Source of the DNA: JAGWNR01 sp964565685
GTDB lineage: Bacteria > Patescibacteriota > Minisyncoccia > Phycocordibacterales > PALSA-1337
Length of the DNA: 64,000 nt
Direction of reading: 5' to 3'
NCBI GenBank assembly: GCA_964565685.1
Contig: CAZMFR010000001.1
Span: forward strand, 1 to 64,000
This document shows, in pieces, positions 40,433 to 49,531 of this stretch. Position 1 is the stretch's first letter. Each line of letters begins with the position of its first letter. The position numbers and the translations under genes are program-made. The notes beneath the pieces are model-generated. The model saw only the letters and a program-made list of their open reading frames with translations, was not told where the DNA came from and ran no database searches.

Positions 40433-43207
40433 TTATTTCCTATACTTCTCCGCAATCTGCGCCTCGATCTCTGCGCGATCCTTGCCATAAGTCAGATATG
40501 ACAGCTCTTTCAGCTTGCCCGCGACATCCGCATCGCCTTTGGGGATATTCGGAACGGCGATGTTGAACGGTTTGACGGGAACGCCTTTGGCCAAAAGTTT
40601 GACGTAACAGTTGTAATTGTCGATATTCAAAATGTCTTTTTGGGTAAAAGCCGGTTCGAATTGTTTTGCCAGAAATTCGGCATCCTCGACTCCGACACGA
40701 TAGACTGCCATAGAGCCGACATTGCCGAAGACGGCGTTCTTGATCTTTTCATCGAGCTGTTTGATGAATTGATGGGCGATGTTTAGCGACAGCTTGTATT
40801 TGCGCGCTTCGGACAGGATAGTGGCAATAGAATCAGTGGTTATATTCTGGAATTCGTCGATATACAGATAAAATGGCGGCAGGTTTTTGCCGAGCGAGTC
40901 GACGCGCGACAGAGCCGACATCAGGATCTTGCCGACAATGATCAGACCTATAAGATTGGCGTTTATGTCGCCGAGCCGGCCTTTTGATAGATTGACAAGC
41001 AAAATCTTCTTGTTATCCATTATGTCGCGAATATTGAATGTAGATTTTTCCTGTGCGATTACAGGACGCATGATGTCGTTGGCCAAGAAATTATCGAACT
41101 TTGACACGATATATGGAACGATATTAGCCAGAGATGCTTCGCCTCCGGCTTTGTCGGCTACTTCGCGCCAGAATTGGATTACGAGAGGGTTTTTACAAGT
41201 TGCCAGCTTGGACTCGCGGAATTGCTTGTTCGAGAGCACGCGCGAGACGTCGACCAGGGTGTTGTTCGATGACGGGTCGTCTATGGTAAGGAGGACCGCG
41301 TTGCGGAAATATTGTTCGAACATCGGGCCGCCGGCAGTTTTCATGTCGAAGAGCTTGTTAAAGATAGAGAGCATCTCATTGACCACAAATGTTTTCTGCT
41401 CCGGATAGCGCGTATCATATTCGAGCATGTTCAGAGCCATCGGTCGCGCCGTGTACGCCGGGTCGAAATAAATGACGTCTTCAAAACGATCTTGTGGGAC
41501 CAGGGCAAGTATATCTTCGACGTCAGAGCCATGCGGATCGATGAAGCAAAGGCCGTTCCCTTTTTGCATATCCTGAACGATCATATCCTTTAGCAAAGTC
41601 GTCTTGCCTGTGCCTGTCTGTCCGATGACATAAAAATGGCGCAGACGGTCATCGTCAGTCGTATAAACTTTTGTCTCTCGTCCGCGATCCGTATTGGTGC
41701 CGAGAAATGTCCCCATCTGCGGCAAATCCATAGGCGCAGGAGCCGTACCGGATTTCGTCAGCTTGACCTGAGAGGTCGAAACCTTGCCCGCTACCGGCAA
41801 ATGCATGACTGTCGTGAGCTCACGCAAAGAAAGCGGGCAATCGCAGCTGTCATCGAATCTGCGATAGGTGAAGTCGTCTAGTTCTTTTTCCAACTTGCCT
41901 CTCGTCACACGAACGAATTCAAAGCAGTTCCCTTGGATATTTTCGAATTGGTTAAAGGAGGCCTCCAGATCAGACAGAATGGCATTAGCTTTTGCTTCGC
42001 TTTCTGCAGAAGCGATGATACGGATATTTGTCGAGAGCACCGGCGACAAGAGCTTGTTTTGAATCTCCTTCATGCCGAGCTCGTCTTCAGGCCGATGGCC
42101 TTTCTGCGCCTTCTTCTCTTCTTTTTTCTTTTCCTTTTCCTCTTTGCTCGTCGTGACGCTTTCAAGCGCGCTTACAAACCCAGAAGCAAAACCCTTTAGC
42201 GCTTTGTGTCCAAGAGAATACGCGATATCGATCGCCTCTGACAATTTTTCGCCCTTTTGGATCTTCTCTAATGCCTTCTTGTATTTTCCGGTATAGAAAT
42301 CACCGACAGGACTAAAGACGATCTGGATCGACGCGCCTTCGCCATCGCGGTCTATCTTTGAAAAGCTGTTCAGAAGAGAATTGATCGGATCATGGTCGAA
42401 CTGCTCGTATGTCTTTATCGGGAAGATATGATTCTTTTTTTGTTTGGCGCGAGACGCTACGGAGGCGCCGTTCTCATTGAAGATATTGTAGTCGTTCTTG
42501 CATTCGTTCACTTTTGCATCTGGCAATATTGAAAGGATCTGCTTTTCAAATAGATTGCGTTTTTCATCCGGCACTGCGGCATAGAAAACAAAGTCGTCGC
42601 TGTGATTCGCTACTGCTATCTCGAAGACAAATCTGTTTTTACCGTCATCGCCTCCAGCACACATGCCTGCATAGAATTGCTCCATCGACGAGAGGATCTC
42701 CTTCAACGGCTTTTGGGGATTGTCTTTCTTTTCATTTTCCGGCACCAGTATCTCGAATAGAGACATGTTCAGTTCCCTCCAAAGCGGGCTCTTCTCCTTT
42801 AATCCGCCGATGACAAAACCGGATTTCAGATATTGCACGAGCAGACGATGAAAGTCGGCAGAGATGTGCGGATTGTCCATTTTATCCACGATTGAAAGGG
42901 TGGCGTGTATGCCTTTTGTCTCGAGCATGCCGAGAAGCTCGTTCATCTTTGCATCATGCTGTTCCGGCGCGAGATCTAGGACGATGGCCTCCATTTCCTG
43001 AGTAGGCACTATATATTTTTCCGCTAGCACTTCGCCCGGCTTTTTCTCGGCATATTTCAACACCTCCTCGCGCGCAACATGCTCGACAGACGCATCTGGA
43101 GTCCTTTCGAGGATCTCTTTCTCCTTTTTCGCGATCATCTCGCGCAGATACGATATCTCCTCTTGCGGATTCTGGAATTTTTCTGGCTGACCAATTAGAT
43201 TCTCCAT
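40433..43207 (-). CDS. Type IV coupling protein-like ATPase (TraD/DUF87 type)
   Basis: The protein has 924 residues. The first ~500 residues are helical with no clear membrane segment. The RecA-like motor has Walker A in VIGQTGTGKTTLLKDMI and Walker B in FYLYIDEFQNI; CFIDPHGSDVEDIL and KYKLSLNIAHQFIKQLD are typical of VirD4/TraD and VirB4-like motors. Such proteins are frequent in CPR genomes next to type IV pili and may pump DNA. It lies between the pilin gene and the minor pilin operon. Direction of transport and partners are unknown. Confidence 0.82.
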   Translation of the reverse strand: MENLIGQPEKFQNPQEEISYLREMIAKKEKEILERTPDASVEHVAREEVLKYAEKKPGEVLAEKYIVPTQEMEAIVLDLAPEQHDAKMNELLGMLETKGIHATLSIVDKMDNPHISADFHRLLVQYLKSGFVIGGLKEKSPLWRELNMSLFEILVPENEKKDNPQKPLKEILSSMEQFYAGMCAGGDDGKNRFVFEIAVANHSDDFVFYAAVPDEKRNLFEKQILSILPDAKVNECKNDYNIFNENGASVASRAKQKKNHIFPIKTYEQFDHDPINSLLNSFSKIDRDGEGASIQIVFSPVGDFYTGKYKKALEKIQKGEKLSEAIDIAYSLGHKALKGFASGFVSALESVTTSKEEKEKKKEEKKAQKGHRPEDELGMKEIQNKLLSPVLSTNIRIIASAESEAKANAILSDLEASFNQFENIQGNCFEFVRVTRGKLEKELDDFTYRRFDDSCDCPLSLRELTTVMHLPVAGKVSTSQVKLTKSGTAPAPMDLPQMGTFLGTNTDRGRETKVYTTDDDRLRHFYVIGQTGTGKTTLLKDMIVQDMQKGNGLCFIDPHGSDVEDILALVPQDRFEDVIYFDPAYTARPMALNMLEYDTRYPEQKTFVVNEMLSIFNKLFDMKTAGGPMFEQYFRNAVLLTIDDPSSNNTLVDVSRVLSNKQFRESKLATCKNPLVIQFWREVADKAGGEASLANIVPYIVSKFDNFLANDIMRPVIAQEKSTFNIRDIMDNKKILLVNLSKGRLGDINANLIGLIIVGKILMSALSRVDSLGKNLPPFYLYIDEFQNITTDSIATILSEARKYKLSLNIAHQFIKQLDEKIKNAVFGNVGSMAVYRVGVEDAEFLAKQFEPAFTQKDILNIDNYNCYVKLLAKGVPVKPFNIAVPNIPKGDADVAGKLKELSYLTYGKDRAEIEAQIAEKYRK

Positions 43208-43330
43208 GAGGATATTATAACAGAAATATTAATAATTATTTCAAGTCGTAAAGGACGGGAGGTGCATCCTTGTCATACACGGGTATACATATATACGTTC
43301 CTGACGTGACCATGCGAAACACTATCTATT

Positions 43331-43441
43331 TCATGTGCGATAACAGAAGATTTCAAAGAGGTCCGGCAGTGGATATATTTTATCGACATTTTCCTCCTTT
43401 AAGTGCGATTCTTTGAAATCTTTTTTGTATTCTTTATTCAT
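43331..43441 (-). CDS. Small ORF coupled to minor pilin operon
   Basis: An ORF of 36 residues (MNKEYKKDFKESHLKEENVD at the start). Its ATG overlaps the preceding stop (ATGA). A second short frame starting at 43389 has a perfect AAAGGAGG before it, so the true product in this spot is unclear. Confidence 0.4.
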   Translation of the reverse strand: MNKEYKKDFKESHLKEENVDKIYPLPDLFEIFCYRT

Positions 43442-43875
43442 AAATTTTCCTCCGTCACCAGATCAATCGACCTGCCATTATCAATCGCTGTTGCGGAGAC
43501 ATGCTCCGTGACGTCGTCTTCATAACCAGACGCGGAAATAAAGATACTTTGGCCGCTTCGGCCGGCGGAAATGATGGTGCAAGAAAAATCCGGCACGCTC
43601 TGATTTTTGGCAGCGTAAAAATAATCGTGGGCAAAAGCTAGAATGGCGACCGACACGCAAGATTTTGCGTTCAGAGTCGCCTGCATCCGATGCTCGCGGC
43701 GAGATACTGTGTCTTCGTAGCTTGAAGCCGCGCTAAAAGCGCCGAGGGAACCGAGCAGAATCATGATCATGACAGACATGACGAGAAAGACGGCGACAAA
43801 GCCGCCAGAAGAAAAGATCGAAATATTATTCGTATCTTTCTTTTTTTCATTTTTAAAAATTATTCTCATACGCAT
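43438..43875 (-). CDS. PilX-like pilus assembly protein
   Basis: The protein has 145 residues. One N-terminal membrane helix (GGFVAVFLVMSVMIMILLGSL) is followed by an outside domain with a Cys pair (AKSCVSVAILAF, PDFSCTIISAG). This layout is that of PilX-type minor components. It overlaps the end of the pilin-like gene upstream and is the fourth gene of the pilus operon. Confidence 0.6.
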   Translation of the reverse strand: MRMRIIFKNEKKKDTNNISIFSSGGFVAVFLVMSVMIMILLGSLGAFSAASSYEDTVSRREHRMQATLNAKSCVSVAILAFAHDYFYAAKNQSVPDFSCTIISAGRSGQSIFISASGYEDDVTEHVSATAIDNGRSIDLVTEENL

Positions 43876-44062
43876 TTATTACGTCATCGGCAGTCGTTCG
43901 ATTTTCAATGGCCGATGAATATGACAAAGGGATCAAGACTGTAACGATCATGGAAAAGATAGCCAAATATATTATCACTTCGATCAGAGTGAAGCTGGAA
44001 TGGATATCATCACCTTTTCGGCCAGACACGAAATTTTTCATTTTGATTTTTAATGTTTTCAT
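43853..44062 (-). CDS. Minor pilin, very short
   Basis: The protein has 69 residues. The prepilin site is SS|FTLIEVIIYLAIFSM with Ser instead of Gly at -1. Only a short tail follows the helix, so the globular domain is nearly absent. It could be a truncated minor pilin or a natural short initiator. Confidence 0.75.
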   Translation of the reverse strand: MKTLKIKMKNFVSGRKGDDIHSSFTLIEVIIYLAIFSMIVTVLIPLSYSSAIENRTTADDVINAYENNF

Positions 44063-44068
44063 TTTCTA

Positions 44069-45499
44069 TTATTCGTGAAAATCTTTGATCGAAGCAATAG
44101 ATGGACTATCGTTCGACGAGTTGTTGCTAACCACATAGATATCCCCCCAGTCGCATGACATGGCTGCAGGGACTCCTAGAATGCTATAAGCCGCGCTCGT
44201 CGTGCCGAGTCCGTCGTCAGAGCGGAATTGACCGCTTGTCCGATGGGTCAAGACGAGAAAAACTGGAGAACGAGAAATGACGCCATAGATGCCGCCCGGC
44301 TCATCGAACGAACTTCGCTCTGTAATGGCGACGTTTGAAACCATATCCGAAGCGTCATAAAGTATAAATTCTGGATTTGCCGTATTGTTATAGCCGCCAG
44401 TATCGCGGCCGAGGATTAGCTCCCCTTCGAATAGATCGAGCGTTCGACCGCTTTGCGTTTGCCAACCAGATGGAGCCAAGGTTTCAAGAAGAACTGAATC
44501 TGTTGGATCTGAAACATCAAAGATCATGAGTTGATTGGCGCCAGTGCCGGCAACATATGCCCGCGTGCCATCGACGAAGATCTTCTCCACCTTGTTCCCT
44601 ATTTCATATCTGCCTGCCAATATCGGATGCGCAGGATCCGCCACATTCCAGACGGTAAATTCCGGGCTATCGCCTTTTTCCGTGCCGAGGTAGACAAAAC
44701 CTTTGTCATAAAATATCGCCGAACCGTTTGGCGCCGTCGACGAGGCGATATCCATGGGCACTTTTGCCTGTGAAATAATCATGGGATGCGAACGATCATG
44801 GATATCTATTATTTGGAGCTGGTCGATCGAACCTTTGTTTGACGCAAAAATATAAGGTCCGGCGACAGTCAAAGCGGCTAGGCCAGGGCCTGTATTCAAA
44901 GAAGAAACAAATTTTGGATCTGCCGCATCGTTCATGTCAAAAATGAATAGATCTGGATCGGTGGAACTGCTCGAATCTGTCGAGATATAGGCAAAGCCGT
45001 CCTTGACCGAAAGGTCAGTGACCGAATTTGAAGGAGAGATCGGAAGAGCGGCGCTCGTCGACGAATAAGTATTATTTGAAAAGCTTAAGGTCGGCGGGCA
45101 CGTATCCTTGCCATAAGCCGAGAACGTATCTGGTTCAAGAATATTAAAAGAAATCGAAGAACTTCCAAACACGCTCGATGAAGCAGAGGTCGAAAGCACG
45201 GAAGATGTTGAAGCAGAAAAAGTAGCGATATCAGCATCGTTTCCGTAATCGGCATGAGCGAATTGCGGATCGAAATTTGACAGATCAGCGACCGAGAGCG
45301 CGGCTTGATCCAAAAGTGTTTCTTTGTCTCGCGCTTCTTCGAACATCCTCCTCGAACCGAACGAAAGAGCTATGGTAGAAAAGATGCATATAGAAAACAA
45401 GGCGAGCGCGATTATCGCTTCGAGGATGAGAAAGCCCGGACATGAGCTGTTTTTTGTATAATTTTTCATATTTTTAAAGATATTGTCATTACTACGCAT
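44069..45499 (-). CDS. Minor pilin fused to beta-propeller (putative pilus-tip adhesin)
   Basis: The protein has 476 residues. A prepilin leader ends CPG|FLILEAIIALALF with Glu at +5. After the helix and a Ser-rich spacer, residues ~150-470 hold about six repeats of the LVIVD type: FAYISTDSS, LFIFDMNDAADPKFVSSL, LQIIDIHDRSHPMIIS, FTVWNVADPAHPILAGRY, LMIFDVSDPTDSVLLETL. This is a beta-propeller, the fold used by PilY1-type tip adhesins, but here on a pilin. ATG 45499 is chosen; 45469 is also possible. Confidence 0.75.
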   Translation of the reverse strand: MRSNDNIFKNMKNYTKNSSCPGFLILEAIIALALFSICIFSTIALSFGSRRMFEEARDKETLLDQAALSVADLSNFDPQFAHADYGNDADIATFSASTSSVLSTSASSSVFGSSSISFNILEPDTFSAYGKDTCPPTLSFSNNTYSSTSAALPISPSNSVTDLSVKDGFAYISTDSSSSTDPDLFIFDMNDAADPKFVSSLNTGPGLAALTVAGPYIFASNKGSIDQLQIIDIHDRSHPMIISQAKVPMDIASSTAPNGSAIFYDKGFVYLGTEKGDSPEFTVWNVADPAHPILAGRYEIGNKVEKIFVDGTRAYVAGTGANQLMIFDVSDPTDSVLLETLAPSGWQTQSGRTLDLFEGELILGRDTGGYNNTANPEFILYDASDMVSNVAITERSSFDEPGGIYGVISRSPVFLVLTHRTSGQFRSDDGLGTTSAAYSILGVPAAMSCDWGDIYVVSNNSSNDSPSIASIKDFHE

Positions 45500-45641
45500 T
45501 TTGGCAGATACTATCTTCCTCGGGTACGCGTATCTTGTGCTGAAAATCCGTTCCATCATCGAGCCAAACTCTGCAGATCCCCATCTGAAGATGTACTTGC
45601 CTCCATGTTTAGATTTTCAAGTTCTACTTTTTTCGGCCTCT

Positions 45642-46718
45642 TTATCCTGATAAATGCTGTGAGATCCCGTAAATAGGCAGAACAATAGATAGAGCCGCGG
45701 CGCCGACGATGATCCCGACCGCTATCAATAGAGCTGGCTCGATCAGTTTTAAAAGACCAGCCAAACCAGTCGCGAGTTCGCTGGCATAATAACGGCTCAT
45801 TTGCGCTAGGATCGATTCCATATTCCCTGTGCGCTCGCCTATCGCTATGCTATCGACTGCAAGCCCAGGAAAAAGCCGAGGAGAATTCCTTATGGCAGAA
45901 GAAAAATCAGACCCGATCCTCATCTCCTTTACTGCATTGGATAAAGCCCGCTCGTATGGGACAAATCCTATTGAAGCCGAAGATTCGGCTATGCTATCTA
46001 TAAAAGGACAGCCAGCAGAGACAAGCGTGGAGACAGTATCGAATATCTCCGATAATATGTGTGTCTGAATGACGCGCCTCGCGATAGGAATGTACAAGAT
46101 CAATTGATGGATGAGGTTTTTGAACCACATCGACCCCTTGTAGACAAAAGACAAGACGATGGCGATAGCGAACAATCCTAGAAATATCTTCCACCAATCA
46201 TTCGCCAGAAAATGCGATAGGGAGATAAAAAATATGGTGATCCATGGCAATGGCATGTGCAGACTCTCTATCGTCGGCATTATCTTTGGTATGATAAAAA
46301 AGACAAGAAAGGAGATTATGCCGGCCGAAGCCATAAAGATGATCGCTGGATATGTCATAGCCGATAGAAGGCCGCTCTTTACGGCACGGCTGCGCTCTAT
46401 TCTGCCAGCCGCCGCTAGAAGCGATTCGGACAAAGTTCCGCTCCTTTCTCCAATGCGTGCGGCCAGGATCATCATGCGAGAAAAGCCGAGCGGACAACCC
46501 GAAAGGGCCGACTCGAAGCTCATTCCATTGTTTAGTGAATTTTCGAGCATGGCTAACGAATCACAACGCCGCTTGCCGAAAGAGCGACGCATGATAGCGA
46601 TCGATTCTGGTAGAGATAGAGACGCGCCTAGAAGCAGAGACAACCGCTCTGCAAAAATGCCTTGCTCTCTGTGGGACAAGGGAGGGTTATTTAGTTTTTT
46701 TATAAGTTTTTTAAGCAT
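45642..46718 (-). CDS. pilC: Type IV pilus inner membrane protein PilC/GspF
   Basis: The protein has 358 residues. The two duplicated T2SSF domains (REQGIFAERLSLLLGASLSL; HILSEIFDTVSTLVSAGCPF) each precede membrane helices, with ALLIAVGIIVGAAALSIVLPIY at the end. It is the platform on which PilB acts. The 168-bp gap from pilB is AT-rich and carries a sequence related to the pilin-leader hairpin. Confidence 0.9.
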   Translation of the reverse strand: MLKKLIKKLNNPPLSHREQGIFAERLSLLLGASLSLPESIAIMRRSFGKRRCDSLAMLENSLNNGMSFESALSGCPLGFSRMMILAARIGERSGTLSESLLAAAGRIERSRAVKSGLLSAMTYPAIIFMASAGIISFLVFFIIPKIMPTIESLHMPLPWITIFFISLSHFLANDWWKIFLGLFAIAIVLSFVYKGSMWFKNLIHQLILYIPIARRVIQTHILSEIFDTVSTLVSAGCPFIDSIAESSASIGFVPYERALSNAVKEMRIGSDFSSAIRNSPRLFPGLAVDSIAIGERTGNMESILAQMSRYYASELATGLAGLLKLIEPALLIAVGIIVGAAALSIVLPIYGISQHLSG

Positions 46719-46886
46719 AGTTGTTAGAGCATCGAAGTCTGCAAAGTCCTTATCTGAAGAAAAACAAAGATGTTTTTGGAGATTTAGTTTCCATTTTGAG
46801 TGGATTTAAGATCCATGATCTAAGAATTCTTTTTTGCATTTTTCTTGAATTTTGAATCATAGATCTTGAATCTATTCTCACGTTCT

Positions 46887-48002
46887 TCACAAATCCAACA
46901 CTCGCTTTACTTCCTCTATTGTTGTCGCTCCCCACTCGACCTTTTCCGCGGCATGATCGCGCATAGAAACCATGCCTTTTAGGCGGGCATGCCTGGCTAT
47001 TTCGACCAATGGCATTCTGGCGGAAATATACGCGCGCAATTCGTCGTCTATCTCGAGAACTTCGGCTATTATAGTCCGGCCACGATAGCCCTTTTGGAAG
47101 CAATATGGACAGCCAAGACCATCGCAGACGTGGCATAGTATTCGTACGAGCCGCTGTGCGATGACAATAGATAGAGTATGAGCGACAAGATACGGATCGA
47201 TACCCAGATCGGAAAGCCGCGTCACTGATCCGAGCGCATCATTGGTATGGAGAGTCGAAATGACCAAATGACCAGTCAAGGCAATATTCGTGGCGATCTC
47301 TGCGGTTTCCCTGTCGCGGATCTCTCCGACCATGATCACATCAGGGTCTTGACGCACAAGAGAGCGCAAGCCGTTTGAAAAATTTATGCCGTGACGATGA
47401 TCGATCGCGATCTGACGGACACCGTTGATGGCATATTCGATCGGATCCTCGAGAGTGACGATAGATAATGGTTCTGAAACCAATTGGCGCAACATGGCAT
47501 ACATAGTAGAGGTCTTGCCGCTTCCGGTCGGTCCGGTGACGAGAATGAGCCCCTGATTGCGTGTCAACGCTTCGCGTATTATGGCTTCATTATCCGGAGA
47601 AAAACCGAGCAAAGACAGATCGGCGGTGTTATAGCCGCCGGCCAAAATACGGATAACGGCATTTTCACCGAAATGAGTCGGGATTATGGATACGCGCATA
47701 TCAATGGCAGGAGTAGCAGTAGTGATAGGACCTCTGCTGTATGAGAATCGCCCATCCTGAGCCAGCAGATGTATATCCGGTCGCAATTTGGCGAGAACTT
47801 TTATTCTGGCGATCAATTCCTGATGAAGGGACAGAGGAATAGTCACGCAATGCGTCAAAATACCGTCAATCCTCATGCGCACTATCAAACTGCCGTTTTC
47901 TGGATCGATATGCACGTCAGAAGCGCCATAAGAAATAGCGTAATCGATGATAGCGTCCAGGGCCTCGGTCGCCTTTATCCCATGCTGTATGTTTAATTGC
48001 AT
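46887..48002 (-). CDS. pilB: Type IV pilus assembly ATPase PilB/GspE, short form
   Basis: The protein has 371 residues. It lacks the N-terminal GSPII_E domain and begins directly with the N2 part (ISYGASDVHIDPENG). Walker A is TGPTGSGKTSTM, Walker B region VGEIRDRETAEIA, His box LTGHLVISTLHTND, and the zinc motif CHVCDGLGCPYC marks an assembly (PilB) rather than retraction ATPase. The ATG lies six bases after the -10 of promoter module C, so the mRNA would be leaderless. Confidence 0.92.
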   Translation of the reverse strand: MQLNIQHGIKATEALDAIIDYAISYGASDVHIDPENGSLIVRMRIDGILTHCVTIPLSLHQELIARIKVLAKLRPDIHLLAQDGRFSYSRGPITTATPAIDMRVSIIPTHFGENAVIRILAGGYNTADLSLLGFSPDNEAIIREALTRNQGLILVTGPTGSGKTSTMYAMLRQLVSEPLSIVTLEDPIEYAINGVRQIAIDHRHGINFSNGLRSLVRQDPDVIMVGEIRDRETAEIATNIALTGHLVISTLHTNDALGSVTRLSDLGIDPYLVAHTLSIVIAQRLVRILCHVCDGLGCPYCFQKGYRGRTIIAEVLEIDDELRAYISARMPLVEIARHARLKGMVSMRDHAAEKVEWGATTIEEVKRVLDL

Positions 48003-48003
48003 G

Positions 48004-48084
48004 CAATAATCATAGAAAAAAGTTATTAAGAAAAGTTAAAATAGTTATAAAGAAAAGTTAAAGTCATAGGAGACCTCGCGAGGT
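48004..48084 (-). promoter_or_regulatory. 80-bp shared promoter module, copy C (pilB)
   Basis: Palindrome ACCTCGCGAGGT (48073-48084), 11-bp spacer, repeats starting at 48061 and 48039 on the minus strand, -10 TATGAT at 48009-48014, then six bases to the pilB ATG. This is the cleanest link between the module and a gene start. Confidence 0.75.
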
Positions 48085-48264
48085 GAGGAATCGAATACTT
48101 GGAGCTTCCACAATACCAGAGCGCGACGGCGCGAAGCGGGACACATGTATGTATTGCTTTTTGTGATAAATGTGTTAGTCTGTCGTCTGGCAAAGTTCTT
48201 TCCAGCAAGTTCCAAGTGGACTGGGGGAAAATACAAAAACATAAACCAGATAGATCGATCATAT

Positions 48265-48972
48265 ATGGAAAAAAACAAGGCAGTCGGAATTGAAAATCAA
48301 ATCGGCGTCACCGCAATCATTGGATCTCATGGTTGCAAAAGCAATATCATCCTCGAAGGATTGAGCAAAACGGTGCCCTTTGTCCGAGGATTCTTATTTG
48401 CAGACATGGACCAAATAATCAATTGGCGAATGGATCTGCAAGACAAGATGACTGGGTTTTTTGAATTCATCAAATATAATCAGACGATGTTTCAAGAAAA
48501 TAACCCAAAAGATCCCCAACCGATTAGGCATTTAGTCATGTGCAGTTTTCCTCAGACGAACGACCAGCTCGATCGTTTGCTCGAGTTCTGCCCTAAATTA
48601 CGCATCGCTTTCATCGAGCTTCCGAACAACAAGGATGATGAGTCATTCGAGCTCGCAATGGGATTCAAGGAAAAGCATCGCGACCAGTTCATTTCGGTCA
48701 ACCATTCGCGGCCGATCCATTACCAGGCCGAGCATATCCTGCGAGGCATGGACATCCTTCCCGCAGAGCGAAATTCCATGAGGAATTCGATCTTCGCCAA
48801 GAATTCGATGGCAAGGGCATTCTTTGACGAAACAAGCCGGCAAAAGCAAAAACCCACGCGGTCATTGTCGGAAGATCCGAAATCAAATCATCCGGAAAAC
48901 AAAACACCCGACGGAGTATCAATGGGCAGGATGTCTCCTGTCGCAAGCATCACAAGGATGACGACTTGCTGA
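48265..48972 (+). CDS. Hypothetical protein, possibly degenerate adenylate-kinase-like
   Basis: The protein has 235 residues. IIGSHGCKSNIILEGLSKT resembles a P-loop with one glycine missing, and CSFPQTNDQLDRLLEF recalls the adenylate kinase GFPRT block. The fit is weak and the motif residues are incomplete. The C-terminal 60 residues are Lys/Ser-rich and look disordered. It is divergent from pilB across module C. I would not assign an activity. Confidence 0.45.
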   Translation: MEKNKAVGIENQIGVTAIIGSHGCKSNIILEGLSKTVPFVRGFLFADMDQIINWRMDLQDKMTGFFEFIKYNQTMFQENNPKDPQPIRHLVMCSFPQTNDQLDRLLEFCPKLRIAFIELPNNKDDESFELAMGFKEKHRDQFISVNHSRPIHYQAEHILRGMDILPAERNSMRNSIFAKNSMARAFFDETSRQKQKPTRSLSEDPKSNHPENKTPDGVSMGRMSPVASITRMTTC

Positions 48973-49126
48973 ATAATCTTTACTTTACATCGCGCGCATT
49001 CTCCTTTTTTATAAGGCGATTGCGCGCTTTTTTCTTGCGCTTTTGGACATATGCGTATGCTAGAAAAATATTGTATAATAGACAAAAGGTCGATTAACCA
49101 TCATTTTACCTTAATCTAAAATACAC

Positions 49127-49330
49127 ATGAACGACGAAAACAAAAAGTCATGCGGTCACCACAAGGTCATGCCGTGTGCGCTCATCATCATCGGCATCGT
49201 GGCCCTTCTCGCAGATTTCAATGTCTTCAGCTGGTCCGTATTTAACATCGTCTGGCCGATCCTAGCGATTATCTTGGGTATCGCCAAAATGTGCAAGTCG
49301 TGCAAGAAATGCGAAGTAAAGCAGGCCTAG
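49127..49330 (+). CDS. Small membrane protein with Cys-rich ends
   Basis: The protein has 67 residues. Two hydrophobic segments (CALIIIGIVALLADFNVF, VFNIVWPILAIILGIAKM) are flanked by Cys/His (KSCGHHK, CKSCKKCEV). The middle resembles the LiaI/DUF5668 type of small membrane domain. The Cys pairs could bind metal. A terminator follows. Confidence 0.65.
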   Translation: MNDENKKSCGHHKVMPCALIIIGIVALLADFNVFSWSVFNIVWPILAIILGIAKMCKSCKKCEVKQA

Positions 49331-49360
49331 CTATATTTGCTTTAATTTCAAGAAAGACAA

Positions 49361-49384
49361 GAACAGCCGCGCGCTGTTTTTGTT
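49361..49384 (+). terminator. Rho-independent terminator
   Basis: AACAGC/GCTGTT stem, CGCGC loop, T run, 30 bp after the small membrane protein gene. A second hairpin with six T lies at 49427-49446. Confidence 0.7.
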
Positions 49385-49426
49385 GTACTTCCCTTTTCTT
49401 ATTTTTTATGCTTTAATAGAACCACC

Positions 49427-49446
49427 GAGCCCGCGGGCTCTTTTTT
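49427..49446 (+). terminator. Second terminator-like hairpin
   Basis: GAGCC/GGCTC stem with CGCG loop followed by TTTTTT. Confidence 0.6.
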
Positions 49447-49531
49447 ATTCCGGCAAGCGAGGAAAAACATGGCTGTTTGGACATGGCGTTCGAGCATAGT
49501 TGGAATATCGCAATCGATAATTTATAAATAC

